Part shown: in pieces, positions 14,664 through 22,590 of the stretch | Layout: every line of letters starts with the position of its first letter | Position numbering within the stretch: position 1 is the first letter of the stretch | Origin: Nonomuraea zeae | GTDB taxonomy: Bacteria; Actinomycetota; Actinomycetes; Streptosporangiales; Streptosporangiaceae | Assembly: GCF_005889725.1 (NCBI RefSeq) | Contig: NZ_VCKX01000083.1 | Coordinates: 1-43,313 of the forward strand | Reading direction: 5' to 3' | Length of the DNA: 43,313 bases | The notes under the pieces: model-generated | The model's database searches: none | Seen by the model: the letters and a program-made list of their open reading frames with translations, nothing else | Told to the model about the DNA's origin: nothing | Made by a program: the position numbers and the translations under genes

Positions 14664-15023
14664 TCAGCCGCGCCCGTCATATTTCTCCTGGGCGGCCAGG
14701 ATGTCGGGGGCCGAACGCGCGATCCAGTCGACCAGCCCGCGCAGGTGCGTCACGGCCTCCTGGCCGAGCGGGGTGAGGGAGTAGGTCACCCTGGGTGGGG
14801 TCGTGGGCTCGACGAACCGGTCGAGCAGCCCGTCCCTGCCCAGCACCCGCAGCGTCTGCGACAGCATCTTCTCGCTGATGCCGCCGATCGTGTCGCGCAG
14901 GAGGTGGAAGCGCAGCGGGCCGTCCTTGAGCGCCACCAGCACCAGCACCCCCCACCGGCTGGTGAGGTGATCGAGCACCTCGCGCCCGGGGCAGGCGCTG
15001 TCGAAGAGATCTTTGGCGTCCAC
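14664..15023 (-). CDS. HxlR-family transcriptional regulator
   Basis: A 119-residue winged-helix protein. SRWGVLVLVALKDGPLRFHLLRDTIGGISEKMLSQTLRVLGRDGLL is the HxlR DNA-binding core (residues about 22-68). Cys11, in SACPGRE just before it, sits where redox-sensing HxlR proteins such as YodB carry their reactive Cys. It diverges from a DsbA-family oxidoreductase over a 64-base gap with nested inverted repeats, so autoregulation and thiol-stress control of both genes are likely (inference). GTG 15023 follows a minus-strand TAAGCT by 6 bases with no SD, so it is probably leaderless. Confidence 0.9.
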   Translation of the reverse strand: MDAKDLFDSACPGREVLDHLTSRWGVLVLVALKDGPLRFHLLRDTIGGISEKMLSQTLRVLGRDGLLDRFVEPTTPPRVTYSLTPLGQEAVTHLRGLVDWIARSAPDILAAQEKYDGRG

Positions 15024-15029
15024 ACCAGG

Positions 15030-15066
15030 AGCTTACCTACAGGTACGTACTTACGAAAGGTAAGCT
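15030..15066. promoter_or_regulatory. Nested operators and face-to-face promoters between the HxlR and DsbA-family genes
   Basis: An outer 8-bp inverted repeat, AGCTTACC (15030-15037) and GGTAAGCT (15059-15066), encloses two smaller ones: TACCT-AC-AGGTA (15034-15045) and CTTAC-N5-GTAAG (15050-15064). The second resembles the TTAC...GTAA sites bound by HxlR regulators. The minus-strand -10 TAAGCT (15035-15030) lies inside the element; the plus-strand -35 TTACGA (15051-15056) also lies in it, with -10 TAATCT at 15075-15080. One bound regulator would block both promoters. Confidence 0.7.
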
Positions 15067-15087
15067 GCCTCTCGTAATCTCCCTGAT

Positions 15088-15858
15088 ATGAGCACATTGA
15101 CCGTTGACATCTGGTCCGACCTCGTCTGCCCGTGGTGCTACATCGGCAAGCGCCGCTTCGAGACCGCTCTGGCCGGCTTCGAGCGGCGGGCGGACGTACG
15201 GGTGCGGTGGCACAGCTTCGAGCTCGACCCGGACGGCAGCCCCCACCCGGGGCTCACCCTCCCCGAGCGCAGCCGGCGCGCCCTCGGCGGCACCCGGGCC
15301 GACACCGACCGGCGCATGGCGGCCGTCACCGAGCTGGCCGCCCAGGAGGGCCTCACCTACCGGCTGGACCGGGCCAGGGCGGTGAACAGCTTCGACGCCC
15401 ACCGCCTCATGCACTACGCCGAGCGCATGGGCAGGGGCGAGGAGGTGCGCGAGCGGCTGATGCGGGCCTACACGGCCGACGGGGCGATCCTGACCGACCC
15501 CGCCACCCTGGTCGCCATCGCCGCGGACGGGGGCCTGGACCCGGCGGCCACGCGCGAGATGCTGCTGAGCGGCGACTTCGGCGAGGCCGTCAGGGCCGAC
15601 GAGCGGCGGGCCCGCGAGCTGGGCCTCTCGGGGGTGCCGTCGTTCGTCTTCGGGGAGCGGTACGCGGTCTCGGGCGCCCAGCCGGCCGAGGTCTTCGCCC
15701 AGGTGCTCGACCGGGCCTGGCGGGAGTCCGCCGAGTCCGCCGAGTCCGCCGGGGGCGCCGAGTCCGCCGGGGGCGCTGCGGCGCAGGATGCCGAAGCCGG
15801 GGAGACCGGGGGCGCCGCGGCCGGCGACGGGGTGTGCGCCGTGGACAGGTCCTGCTGA
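15088..15858 (+). CDS. DsbA-family oxidoreductase (FrnE type)
   Basis: A 256-residue cytoplasmic thioredoxin-fold protein. The active site CPWC is at residues 14-17 (DLVCPWCYIG), the FrnE/DsbA_FrnE pattern, and GVPSFVFGERYAVSGAQ holds the conserved cis-Pro. After about residue 212 the chain becomes a low-complexity Ser-Ala-Glu-Gly tail (repeats of ESA and ESAGGA) ending in two further Cys residues (GVCAVDRSC), which may form a second redox pair. TAATCT (15075-15080) lies 7 bases before the ATG, so the mRNA is probably leaderless. Likely repressed by the divergent HxlR protein. Confidence 0.9.
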   Translation: MSTLTVDIWSDLVCPWCYIGKRRFETALAGFERRADVRVRWHSFELDPDGSPHPGLTLPERSRRALGGTRADTDRRMAAVTELAAQEGLTYRLDRARAVNSFDAHRLMHYAERMGRGEEVRERLMRAYTADGAILTDPATLVAIAADGGLDPAATREMLLSGDFGEAVRADERRARELGLSGVPSFVFGERYAVSGAQPAEVFAQVLDRAWRESAESAESAGGAESAGGAAAQDAEAGETGGAAAGDGVCAVDRSC

Positions 15859-15908
15859 AACCGTTGCGGACCGTTCCCTCCCGGGCGGGGCGGGCGTACC
15901 ATCCGGCC

Positions 15909-16205
15909 ATGGCAGTCCTCCATCCCCGGCGGGTGGCGTGGGAGGGCGCCCGGGTCTTCGTCTTCGCCGCGAACACGGACGCCTACTGGTGGCTCAGCGA
16001 CACGCTCGGGCACCACCTGGGGATCCTGTACCAGTCACGGCTGCGCGACACGCGGCTGCGCCTGCAGGCCGCTCAGGAGTCCGAGGCGCTCTACGCCGAG
16101 ACCGGCGCCTGGCGGGCGCGGCTGGACGATCTCCTCGACGACCACCCGGCGACCGCGTCCGTCCTGACCCGGTTGATCACCGAGACCTCCGCCCGCCTGC
16201 CCTGA
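15909..16205 (+). CDS. Small hypothetical protein (98 aa)
   Basis: I do not recognise a family. The protein is compact and soluble-looking: an N-terminal stretch (WEGARVFVFAANTDAYWWLSD) precedes two helical segments rich in Arg, Leu and Glu (QSRLRDTRLRLQAAQESEAL, RARLDDLLDDHPATASVL). Support for it being real comes from TACCAT (15897-15902) 6 bases before the ATG, the leaderless pattern seen elsewhere here, and from codon bias like its neighbours. Confidence 0.6.
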   Translation: MAVLHPRRVAWEGARVFVFAANTDAYWWLSDTLGHHLGILYQSRLRDTRLRLQAAQESEALYAETGAWRARLDDLLDDHPATASVLTRLITETSARLP

Positions 16206-16388
16206 CGAAAGGGGCTCCCACCTGCCGCGATCACCGCGTACTCCGGGTCCACGGCAGGAGAGGATCTTGGGGAGAGGTGACATATCGGAAAGAGTGTGCG
16301 CCATGATGGGGCGTGTGGCCATCACGCCGGAGGCACTTTCCGGCGCGACGATGGCGGCACGAACTCCACCATGCCCCCTGGAGATCGC

Positions 16389-17096
16389 ATGTCCCGACCG
16401 CTGATCGGTATCACCGCCTACTTCGAGGCCGCCCGCTGGAGTGACTGGGTGCGCGAGGCCGTTCTGTCCCCTCCCTCCTACGCCAAGGCGGTCGACCGGG
16501 CGGGGGGTGCGCCCGTGGTGCTGCCGCCGCTCGGCCTGCACGCCATCGAGGACTACGTACAGGGCCTGCGGGGCCTGGTCCTGGCGGGCGGCGTCGAGCT
16601 GGCCGCGAGCACCTACGGCGGCGAGGAGGACGAGCGGGTGCCCGAGGCGCAGGCGCACCGCGACCGCTTCGAGCTGGCCCTGGCCAGGGCCGCGGTCCGG
16701 GCCGACGTGCCGATCCTGGCCATCGCCAGGGGCATGCACGTGCTCAACGTCGCCCAGGGCGGCACGCTGATCCCGTGGCTGCCCGAGGTCCTCGACAGCG
16801 AGCGGCACGGCGAGCGGGCCAGCGAGCGCACGGGCGAGCCCGGCGCGGCCCACACCATCCAGGTCAGCGTGTCCAGCAAGCTCGGCAAGGCCGTCGGCGA
16901 CCGGATCGAGGTGACCGCGCCGCACCACCAGTCCGTCCGGCGGCTCGGCAGCGGCCTGCTGGCCGTGGCGTGGGCGGAGGACCAGATCGTCGAGGGCATC
17001 GAGCTGCAGGGGCACCGGTTCGGCGTGGGCGTGCAGTGGCATCCGGAGCGAGGCGACGGCCGGCTCTTCGATGCGTTCATCGAGGCGGCCCGCTAG
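16389..17096 (+). CDS. Class-I glutamine amidotransferase homologue (PuuD/C26 type) without catalytic Cys
   Basis: A 235-residue protein related to gamma-glutamyl-GABA hydrolases (MSRPLIGITAYFEAA; GVGVQWHPERG near the C terminus). In active relatives the nucleophile elbow reads ICRGMQ; here it is IARGMH, with Ala113 (codon 16725-16727) in place of Cys. The upstream GGGD-type oxyanion loop is also altered (LAGGVELAAS). The His-Pro-Glu of the triad is kept. Hydrolase activity of the known kind is therefore unlikely; a binding or regulatory role is possible. ATG 16389 has GGAG 6 bases upstream. It stands before the esterase gene. Confidence 0.85.
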   Translation: MSRPLIGITAYFEAARWSDWVREAVLSPPSYAKAVDRAGGAPVVLPPLGLHAIEDYVQGLRGLVLAGGVELAASTYGGEEDERVPEAQAHRDRFELALARAAVRADVPILAIARGMHVLNVAQGGTLIPWLPEVLDSERHGERASERTGEPGAAHTIQVSVSSKLGKAVGDRIEVTAPHHQSVRRLGSGLLAVAWAEDQIVEGIELQGHRFGVGVQWHPERGDGRLFDAFIEAAR

Positions 17097-17105
17097 GCTG
17101 CGATC

Positions 17106-18020
17106 ATGCCGCTGCACCCCCAGGCGCGGGATTACGTCGCCCGCTACCCGTCGGATCTCAACGCGGACCTGGCCACGCTCGGTCCGGCCGAGATCCAGGA
17201 GATGCGCGCGCAGGACGGCCTGGCCGCCCACCGGGGGCCGCACACCAAGCTGCCCTTCGTCCGCGACGAGCTGGCCGAGGGCGTGCCGATCCGCATCTAC
17301 CGCGCCGACCCCGGCGACGGCCGGCTGCCCGTGGTGGTCTACTTCCACGGCGGCGGCTGGGTCTTCGGCAGCGTCAGGCGCAACGACGCGGCCGGCCGCG
17401 ACCTGGCCATCCGCACCGGCGCGGTGGTGGTGTCGGTCGACTACCGGCTGGCCCCCGAGCATCCGTTCCCGGCCGCCGCCGACGACGCCTGGACCGTCGT
17501 GCGCGACATCTTCGCCCGCCCGGCCTTCTACCAGAGCGACGGCAGCGTGGCCGTCGTCGGCGACAGCGCCGGCGGCAACCTGGCCGCCGTCGCCGCCTGG
17601 CAGGCCCGCGACGCCGGGCTGCGGCTGGCGCACCAGGTGCTCGTCTACCCGGTGCTCGACGTGGCGATGGACACGCCGAGCTACCAGGAGTTCGCCAAGG
17701 GCTTCGGGCTGGACGCCGCGGAGATGGCGTGGTTCGCCCGGCAGTACGCCGCGGGCGCCGACCCGGCCGACCCGCGGCTGTCGCCGCTGCGGCTGCCCGA
17801 CGTCTCCGGCCTGGCGCCCGCGACCGTCGTGACCGCCGAGTGCGACGTGCTCAGGGACGAGGGCGAGCGGTACGCCCACCGCCTGGCGGAGGCGGGCGTG
17901 CCGGCCGAGATCCGCAGGTTCGAAGGGGCGGTGCACTCGTTCTTCGTCCTGCCGGGCCTGTTCGACCAGGCGGTCGAGGCCCGCGACTACATTGCGGGCC
18001 GGCTGCGGGAGTCGCTGTGA
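17106..18020 (+). CDS. Alpha/beta hydrolase, HSL-type esterase/lipase
   Basis: A 304-residue serine hydrolase. HGGGW (81-85) is the oxyanion motif of the hormone-sensitive-lipase family, GDSAGG gives the nucleophile Ser154, and the Asp in AECDVLRDEG and the His in GAVHSFF complete the triad. Short-chain ester substrates are typical. TAGGCT (17094-17099), overlapping the previous stop codon, ends 6 bases before the ATG, so it may be leaderless as well as co-transcribed. Its stop overlaps the next start (GTGA). Confidence 0.92.
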   Translation: MPLHPQARDYVARYPSDLNADLATLGPAEIQEMRAQDGLAAHRGPHTKLPFVRDELAEGVPIRIYRADPGDGRLPVVVYFHGGGWVFGSVRRNDAAGRDLAIRTGAVVVSVDYRLAPEHPFPAAADDAWTVVRDIFARPAFYQSDGSVAVVGDSAGGNLAAVAAWQARDAGLRLAHQVLVYPVLDVAMDTPSYQEFAKGFGLDAAEMAWFARQYAAGADPADPRLSPLRLPDVSGLAPATVVTAECDVLRDEGERYAHRLAEAGVPAEIRRFEGAVHSFFVLPGLFDQAVEARDYIAGRLRESL

Positions 18021-18817
18021 CCAACTCTGTGATCTACGACGCCTACGACAAGCTCAAGCTCGACACCCCGGCCGAGGGCGTGCTGAGGATCACGATCAGC
18101 GAGCCCGGCCGGCTCAACGCCGTCGACGCGGCCGCCCACCGCGAGCTGGGCGAGATCTGGCGCGACGCCGACCGCGACGACGCCGTCCGGGCCATCGTCG
18201 TCAGAGGAGAGGGCCGCGCGTTCTCGGCCGGCGGCGACCTGTCCATGATCGAGGAGATGACCCGCGACCACGCCACCAGGCTGCGCGTGTTCGCCGAGGC
18301 CCGCGACATCGTCTACAACGTACTCAACTGCTCCAAGCCGATCGTCTCCGCCGTCCAGGGCCCGGCCGTGGGGGCGGGGCTCGCGGTCGCGCTCCTGGCC
18401 GACATCTCCGTCGCCGGACGCACCGCGCGGATCATCGACGGGCACACCCGGCTCGGCGTCGCGGCCGGCGACCACGCCGCGATCGTCTGGCCGCTGCTGT
18501 GCGGCCTGGCCAAGGCCAAATACCACCTCCTGCTGTGCGAGCCGGTCACCGGCGAGCAGGCCGAGCGGATGGGCCTGGTCAGCCTGTGCGTCGACGACGA
18601 CCAGGTGCACGACAAGGCCATGGAGATCGCCGTCAGGCTGGCCGGAGGCGCGCAGGAGGCGATCAGGCTCACGAAATACTCGCTGAACAACTGGCTGCGC
18701 CTGGCGGGGCCCTCGTTCGACGCCTCGCTGGCCATGGAGTTCCTCGGTTTCACCGGCCCGGACGTGACCGAGGGCGTACGCGCCCTGCGGGAGAAGCGGC
18801 CGCCGTCGTTCGGCTGA
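18017..18817 (+). CDS. Crotonase-fold (enoyl-CoA hydratase/isomerase family) protein
   Basis: A 266-residue acyl-CoA-binding enzyme. AFSAGGDLSMI (68-78) and GPAVGAGLAVALLADI (115-130) form the CoA oxyanion hole. By hand alignment the two catalytic Glu of classical hydratases are replaced (Ala123 and His143), while Asp152 in AAGDHA is near the Asp used by isomerase/dehalogenase-type crotonases. I would therefore not call it a hydratase. GTG 18017 overlaps the esterase stop by four bases, so the pair is an operon, perhaps for breakdown of an ester and its acyl-CoA product (inference). Confidence 0.85.
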   Translation: MTNSVIYDAYDKLKLDTPAEGVLRITISEPGRLNAVDAAAHRELGEIWRDADRDDAVRAIVVRGEGRAFSAGGDLSMIEEMTRDHATRLRVFAEARDIVYNVLNCSKPIVSAVQGPAVGAGLAVALLADISVAGRTARIIDGHTRLGVAAGDHAAIVWPLLCGLAKAKYHLLLCEPVTGEQAERMGLVSLCVDDDQVHDKAMEIAVRLAGGAQEAIRLTKYSLNNWLRLAGPSFDASLAMEFLGFTGPDVTEGVRALREKRPPSFG

Positions 18818-18907
18818 GGCCGGGGAGACGATCAGCCGGGAAGACGATCAGGACGAGCGGGTGTGCTTCCCCCGCGCTCGGGTAGCGGCGAAAGTGCAGA
18901 CGACGTG

Positions 18908-18930
18908 GCCGGCACACCGGCCGTGCCGGC
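18908..18930. terminator. Hairpin in the gap between convergent genes
   Basis: GCCGGCAC (18908-18915) pairs with GTGCCGGC (18923-18930), with an overlapping alternative GGCCGG/CCGGCC stem. The remainder of 18818-19056 shows only a short direct repeat (GACGATCAG twice) and no gene. Confidence 0.5.
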
Positions 18931-19056
18931 ACCGAGGCCAGTCCGCCGAGGCCGAGAACGCCGCTCCGGGGGACGAAGCAGAGGCACTCACCGCCCGGCG
19001 CGTCCGGCGTCCGGTTCACCGGCAGCAGAGGAGGAGATCATTTTCCCCCGATGCGG

Positions 19057-20238
19057 TCAGAAGCTGCGCGGCAGCCCCAGCACCTGGGTCGCGAGGTAGT
19101 TGAGCAGGAGCTCCTCGGTCACAGGTGCGACCTTTCCGATACGGGCGTCGGTCAGCAGCCTGGCCACCGGATACTCCAGCGAGTACGCCATCCCGCCATG
19201 CGTCTGGAACGCGGCGTCGGCCGCCTCCCAGGCCGCCTGCGCTGCGGTCAGCTTGGCGATGTTGGCCTCGGTGCCGCACGGCAGGCGGCGGTCGAAGGAC
19301 CAGGCGGCCTTGTAGAGCATCAGGCGGGCCAGCTCGATCTTGGCCTTGACCTGGGCCAGCGGGAAGGCGATGGCCTGGTTGGCGCCGATCGGGCGGCCGA
19401 ACACCTCGCGTTCCTTGGCGTAGGAGACGGCCACCCGCAGCGCCACCTCGGCCGCGCCCAGCCCGGAGGCGGCCAGCAGGATCCGCTCGGGATTGAGGAT
19501 GTCCCAGAGCACGGCCGCGCCCTTGTCCACCTCGCCGACCACGTTCGCGGCGGGCACCCGCACGTCGTCGAAGAACACCATGTTCGACGGCGTGGTGTTC
19601 GCGCCGAGCTTGGGGATCGGCCGGTAGGTCAGCGTGCCCGCGGCCACCGCCTCGGGCACGTTGACCAGGAGCACCGTCAGGCCGGCGGTGCGCGAGGCGG
19701 CCTCGGCCGCCGGGACCGTCCTGGTCACCAGCAGCATCCAGGTGGCCCGCTGCACGCCGGTGATCCAGATCTTCTGTCCCTTGACGACGTAGTCGCCGCC
19801 GTCTCGCCTGGCGGAGGTGGTGATCGCCAGCGCGTCGGAGCCGGCGTCCGGCTCGGTCAGCGCGAAGCAGGTCTCGATCTCGCCGGTGGCCAGCCGGGGC
19901 AGCAGGTCGGCCCGCTGCCCGTCGGTGCCGTGCCGGGCGATGGTGAGGGCGCCGAAGCCGGGCGTCAGCACGTACGTGAACGCCGAGCCGCCCGCCGCCC
20001 CCGACGCCGACAGCGTCTCCGTGGCGACCGCGAGCTCCAGCAGCCCCTGACCGCCGCCGCCGTATTCCTCGGGCACCGCCAGCCCCAGCCAGCCGCCCTT
20101 GGCCAGCTCTTCCCAGACCTCCTCAGGCCACCGCTTGCCGCTCTCGCAGCGTTGCCAGTAGTCCAGGTCGTAGCGGGAACAGATGTCGCCGATGCCACGC
20201 TGGACGGCCAGGGCGCTCTCAGGAAGGGTGAAATCCAT
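19057..20238 (-). CDS. Acyl-CoA dehydrogenase
   Basis: A 393-residue FAD enzyme that introduces the alpha-beta double bond in acyl-CoA. CFALTEPDAGSDALAITTSA and KIWITGV are the family signature motifs. The catalytic base is Glu355 in SLEYPVARLLTDARIGK, the position used by medium/short-chain enzymes. The frame is open further upstream, but MDFTLPES at 20238 is the conserved start, and a minus-strand TACGAT (20250-20245) lies 6 bases before it, suggesting a leaderless message. It follows the methyltransferase gene by 26 bases, possibly as a weak operon. Confidence 0.92.
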   Translation of the reverse strand: MDFTLPESALAVQRGIGDICSRYDLDYWQRCESGKRWPEEVWEELAKGGWLGLAVPEEYGGGGQGLLELAVATETLSASGAAGGSAFTYVLTPGFGALTIARHGTDGQRADLLPRLATGEIETCFALTEPDAGSDALAITTSARRDGGDYVVKGQKIWITGVQRATWMLLVTRTVPAAEAASRTAGLTVLLVNVPEAVAAGTLTYRPIPKLGANTTPSNMVFFDDVRVPAANVVGEVDKGAAVLWDILNPERILLAASGLGAAEVALRVAVSYAKEREVFGRPIGANQAIAFPLAQVKAKIELARLMLYKAAWSFDRRLPCGTEANIAKLTAAQAAWEAADAAFQTHGGMAYSLEYPVARLLTDARIGKVAPVTEELLLNYLATQVLGLPRSF

Positions 20239-20264
20239 CACACCATCGTAGAATGATGTTCGGT

Positions 20265-20855
20265 TCAGGGTCGAGGTCTCCGCGCGTGGAACACGAAGGC
20301 CGGGGGTGTGTTGCGCCACACCGTACGCCCGCGCACGACTTCCTCGAAGCGCTCGGCCAGCAGGTCGCGGAAGCGCCGCGCCGAGCTGAGCGGGATCGCG
20401 TGAATGTAGGAGAAGGTGGTGAACGCCGCCACCGGGCTCATCGCGGACGTCACCGCCGCCAGCAGGTCCTGCTGGAGCTCCAGCGGGAACGCCGCCCACG
20501 GCAGCCCGCTCACCACCACATCCGCCTGCCGCAGCCCCCGCTCGCCGAGCAGCTCGCCCACCCGAGCCGCGTCGCCGTGCACCACGTCCACGTCGGGGAA
20601 GCGGTCGGCCAGCCGCTGCGCCAACGGCTCGTTGAGCTCCACGGCCAGGTGGTGGCCACGACCGGCCAGCCGCTGCTGGATCTCAACGGTGAAGGAGCCC
20701 GTTCCGGGCCCGAGCTCGACCACTGTCGGCTCGCCGCGCTCGGGGATCGGCGTGCAGACGGCCGAGGCGAGCTGTCTCGAGCTCGGGGCGACGGCGCCGA
20801 TGCTGGCGGGGGCGCGCAGGAACTGACCGAGGAACAGTGCGGTGTCGTTGGACAT
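20265..20855 (-). CDS. Class I SAM-dependent methyltransferase
   Basis: A 196-residue methyltransferase. Motif I is VVELGPGTGSFT, and VVSGLPWAAFP resembles the N/D-P-P-Y region of rRNA dimethyladenosine and phospholipid N-methyltransferases (PmtA/KsgA-like group). That and its size suggest a phospholipid methyltransferase-like protein, but the substrate is uncertain. ATG 20855 is preceded by a minus-strand TAGATT (20867-20862) with 6 bases between, the leaderless pattern. It diverges from the sensor kinase gene. Confidence 0.82.
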   Translation of the reverse strand: MSNDTALFLGQFLRAPASIGAVAPSSRQLASAVCTPIPERGEPTVVELGPGTGSFTVEIQQRLAGRGHHLAVELNEPLAQRLADRFPDVDVVHGDAARVGELLGERGLRQADVVVSGLPWAAFPLELQQDLLAAVTSAMSPVAAFTTFSYIHAIPLSSARRFRDLLAERFEEVVRGRTVWRNTPPAFVFHARRPRP

Positions 20856-20985
20856 GACACGAATCTAAAGGGAAGATCCGGCTGAAGCGCTCCCCCTCAA
20901 GGACGGACCTCGCGGCCAGTAGGAGGAGGCGGGGTCCTCCGCACGGAGGATCAGCTCCCGCACGCTGGGCGGATACCGTGTGTCC

Positions 20986-22590
20986 ATGCGTTGGCGCGGT
21001 GTGCCGCTGGATGTCCTGCTCGCGGTCTCAGGTGTGGGCCTCGACCTGCTCACCACGTGGCACGCGGGCGACACCGCCTACCTGCCGGCCGAGATGAACA
21101 TCCCGATGGCGCTGCTGGCCGGCCTGCCCATGGGCCTGGTCAGGCGCTGGCCGGTGCCGGTCACCCTCTACCTGGCCGTCCTGCTGTTCGTCACCGACCA
21201 GCTCGAGTCCTTCACCTCCAACACCGCGCAGATCCTCATCTGCGTGGCGATCGGCGTGGCCGGCTACCGCTCCGGCTGGCGGGCCACCCTCCTGGCCGCG
21301 GTGCCCGCGATCCTCGCCACCGCGTTCAACATGGCCGACCCCGGCATCGCGCTCAACAGCAACATGTGGATGTACTCCGTACTGCTGCCGGTCTTCCCGG
21401 CCATGCTGGGGGCCTACCTGAGAGGCTCCGCCGAGCGGCTGGAGGAGCGGGACGTCACCCCCGACGCGCTGCTGGCGGCCGGCGGGGTGGCGATCACCGT
21501 GCTCAGCACGTGGACGTCCTGGCACTCCGGCCCGCAGCCCGTCTGGGTGGTCGGCCTGCTCGCCGTGGTGGGCGGCCTGTCGCTGGGCGTGGCCAGGCGG
21601 CTGCCGGGGCTCGTCTTCCTGCTGCAGGGCGTGCTGCTCGTCTCGGCCGACACCTATCTGAACGTCGCCGTCAACACCTGCGTCATCCTCACCCTCATCG
21701 CGATCGGCGTGTTCGCCATGCGCGTGAGCTCCTGGGCCTGGATGACCGTCGCCTACGCCGCGGGCTGCCTGCTGACCGCGATCGCCGTCGTCGCCGACGG
21801 CACCGACGTCACCCCGTTCCGCGTCGGCGTGCTGATGACGCTGGTGGCCACGCCGATCGCCATCGGCCGCTACCTGGGCGCCCGCCAGTCCGCCGCCGCC
21901 GCCGAGCGGCTGCGCGCGGAGGAGTCCGCCAAGGCGGCGCTGGCGCAGGTCCGCGCCGACCAGCTCGCCGAGCGCGAGCGCATCGCCCGCGACGTGCACG
22001 ACATCGTGGCCCACCACGTCGGCGCCATGGTGCTGCGGGCCAGCGCCGCCCGCTACACCGCCCCGGACGGCCCCGTGGCCGACGCGCTCAGCGACATCCG
22101 CGAGACCGGGCACCAGGTGCTGCAGGACCTGCGCGACCTGCTCGACCTGCTGCGCGACCCGGACAAGCAGCCCGACCTGCTGGCCAACCCCGCCGACGTG
22201 GTGCGCGAGTCCGCCGAGCGGATGGCCGCCGCCGGGCTCGTGGTGGACCTCGACCTCGACCCGGCCACCGACCACGCCCCGCTGATCGCCCGGGCCTCCG
22301 CCGCCCGCATCGTCCAGGAAGGACTCACCAACGTGCTCAAACACGCCGGCCCCGGCACCCGGGTCCGCGTCGCCGTCACCCCGTCGCGAGAGGGGCTGAA
22401 CGTGGAGATCCAGAACGGCCGCCCGCCCACCGCCATCGAACGCCTGCCCTCCTCGGGGCGCGGCCTGGCGGGCATGCGCGAGCGCGTCCGCGCCGTCGGC
22501 GGCACCCTCAGCGCCGGTCCCGACGGCGAAGGCGGCTGGCTGCTGGCCGCGAGCCTGCCCGCGCGCCTGACCCCGGGCAGCGCCGCGTGA
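20986..22590 (+). CDS. NarL-family sensor histidine kinase
   Basis: A 534-residue membrane kinase. Two groups of transmembrane helices fill the first 300 or so residues, followed by a coiled linker and the HisKA_3 dimerisation domain, with phospho-acceptor His338 in ARDVHDIVAHH. The HATPase_c domain has ARIVQEGLTNVLKHA (N box) and GRGLAGMRERV (G box). TACCGT (20974-20979) is 6 bases before ATG 20986, again leaderless-like. Its stop overlaps the response-regulator start (GTGA), so the pair is one two-component system. The signal is unknown. Confidence 0.93.
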   Translation: MRWRGVPLDVLLAVSGVGLDLLTTWHAGDTAYLPAEMNIPMALLAGLPMGLVRRWPVPVTLYLAVLLFVTDQLESFTSNTAQILICVAIGVAGYRSGWRATLLAAVPAILATAFNMADPGIALNSNMWMYSVLLPVFPAMLGAYLRGSAERLEERDVTPDALLAAGGVAITVLSTWTSWHSGPQPVWVVGLLAVVGGLSLGVARRLPGLVFLLQGVLLVSADTYLNVAVNTCVILTLIAIGVFAMRVSSWAWMTVAYAAGCLLTAIAVVADGTDVTPFRVGVLMTLVATPIAIGRYLGARQSAAAAERLRAEESAKAALAQVRADQLAERERIARDVHDIVAHHVGAMVLRASAARYTAPDGPVADALSDIRETGHQVLQDLRDLLDLLRDPDKQPDLLANPADVVRESAERMAAAGLVVDLDLDPATDHAPLIARASAARIVQEGLTNVLKHAGPGTRVRVAVTPSREGLNVEIQNGRPPTAIERLPSSGRGLAGMRERVRAVGGTLSAGPDGEGGWLLAASLPARLTPGSAA

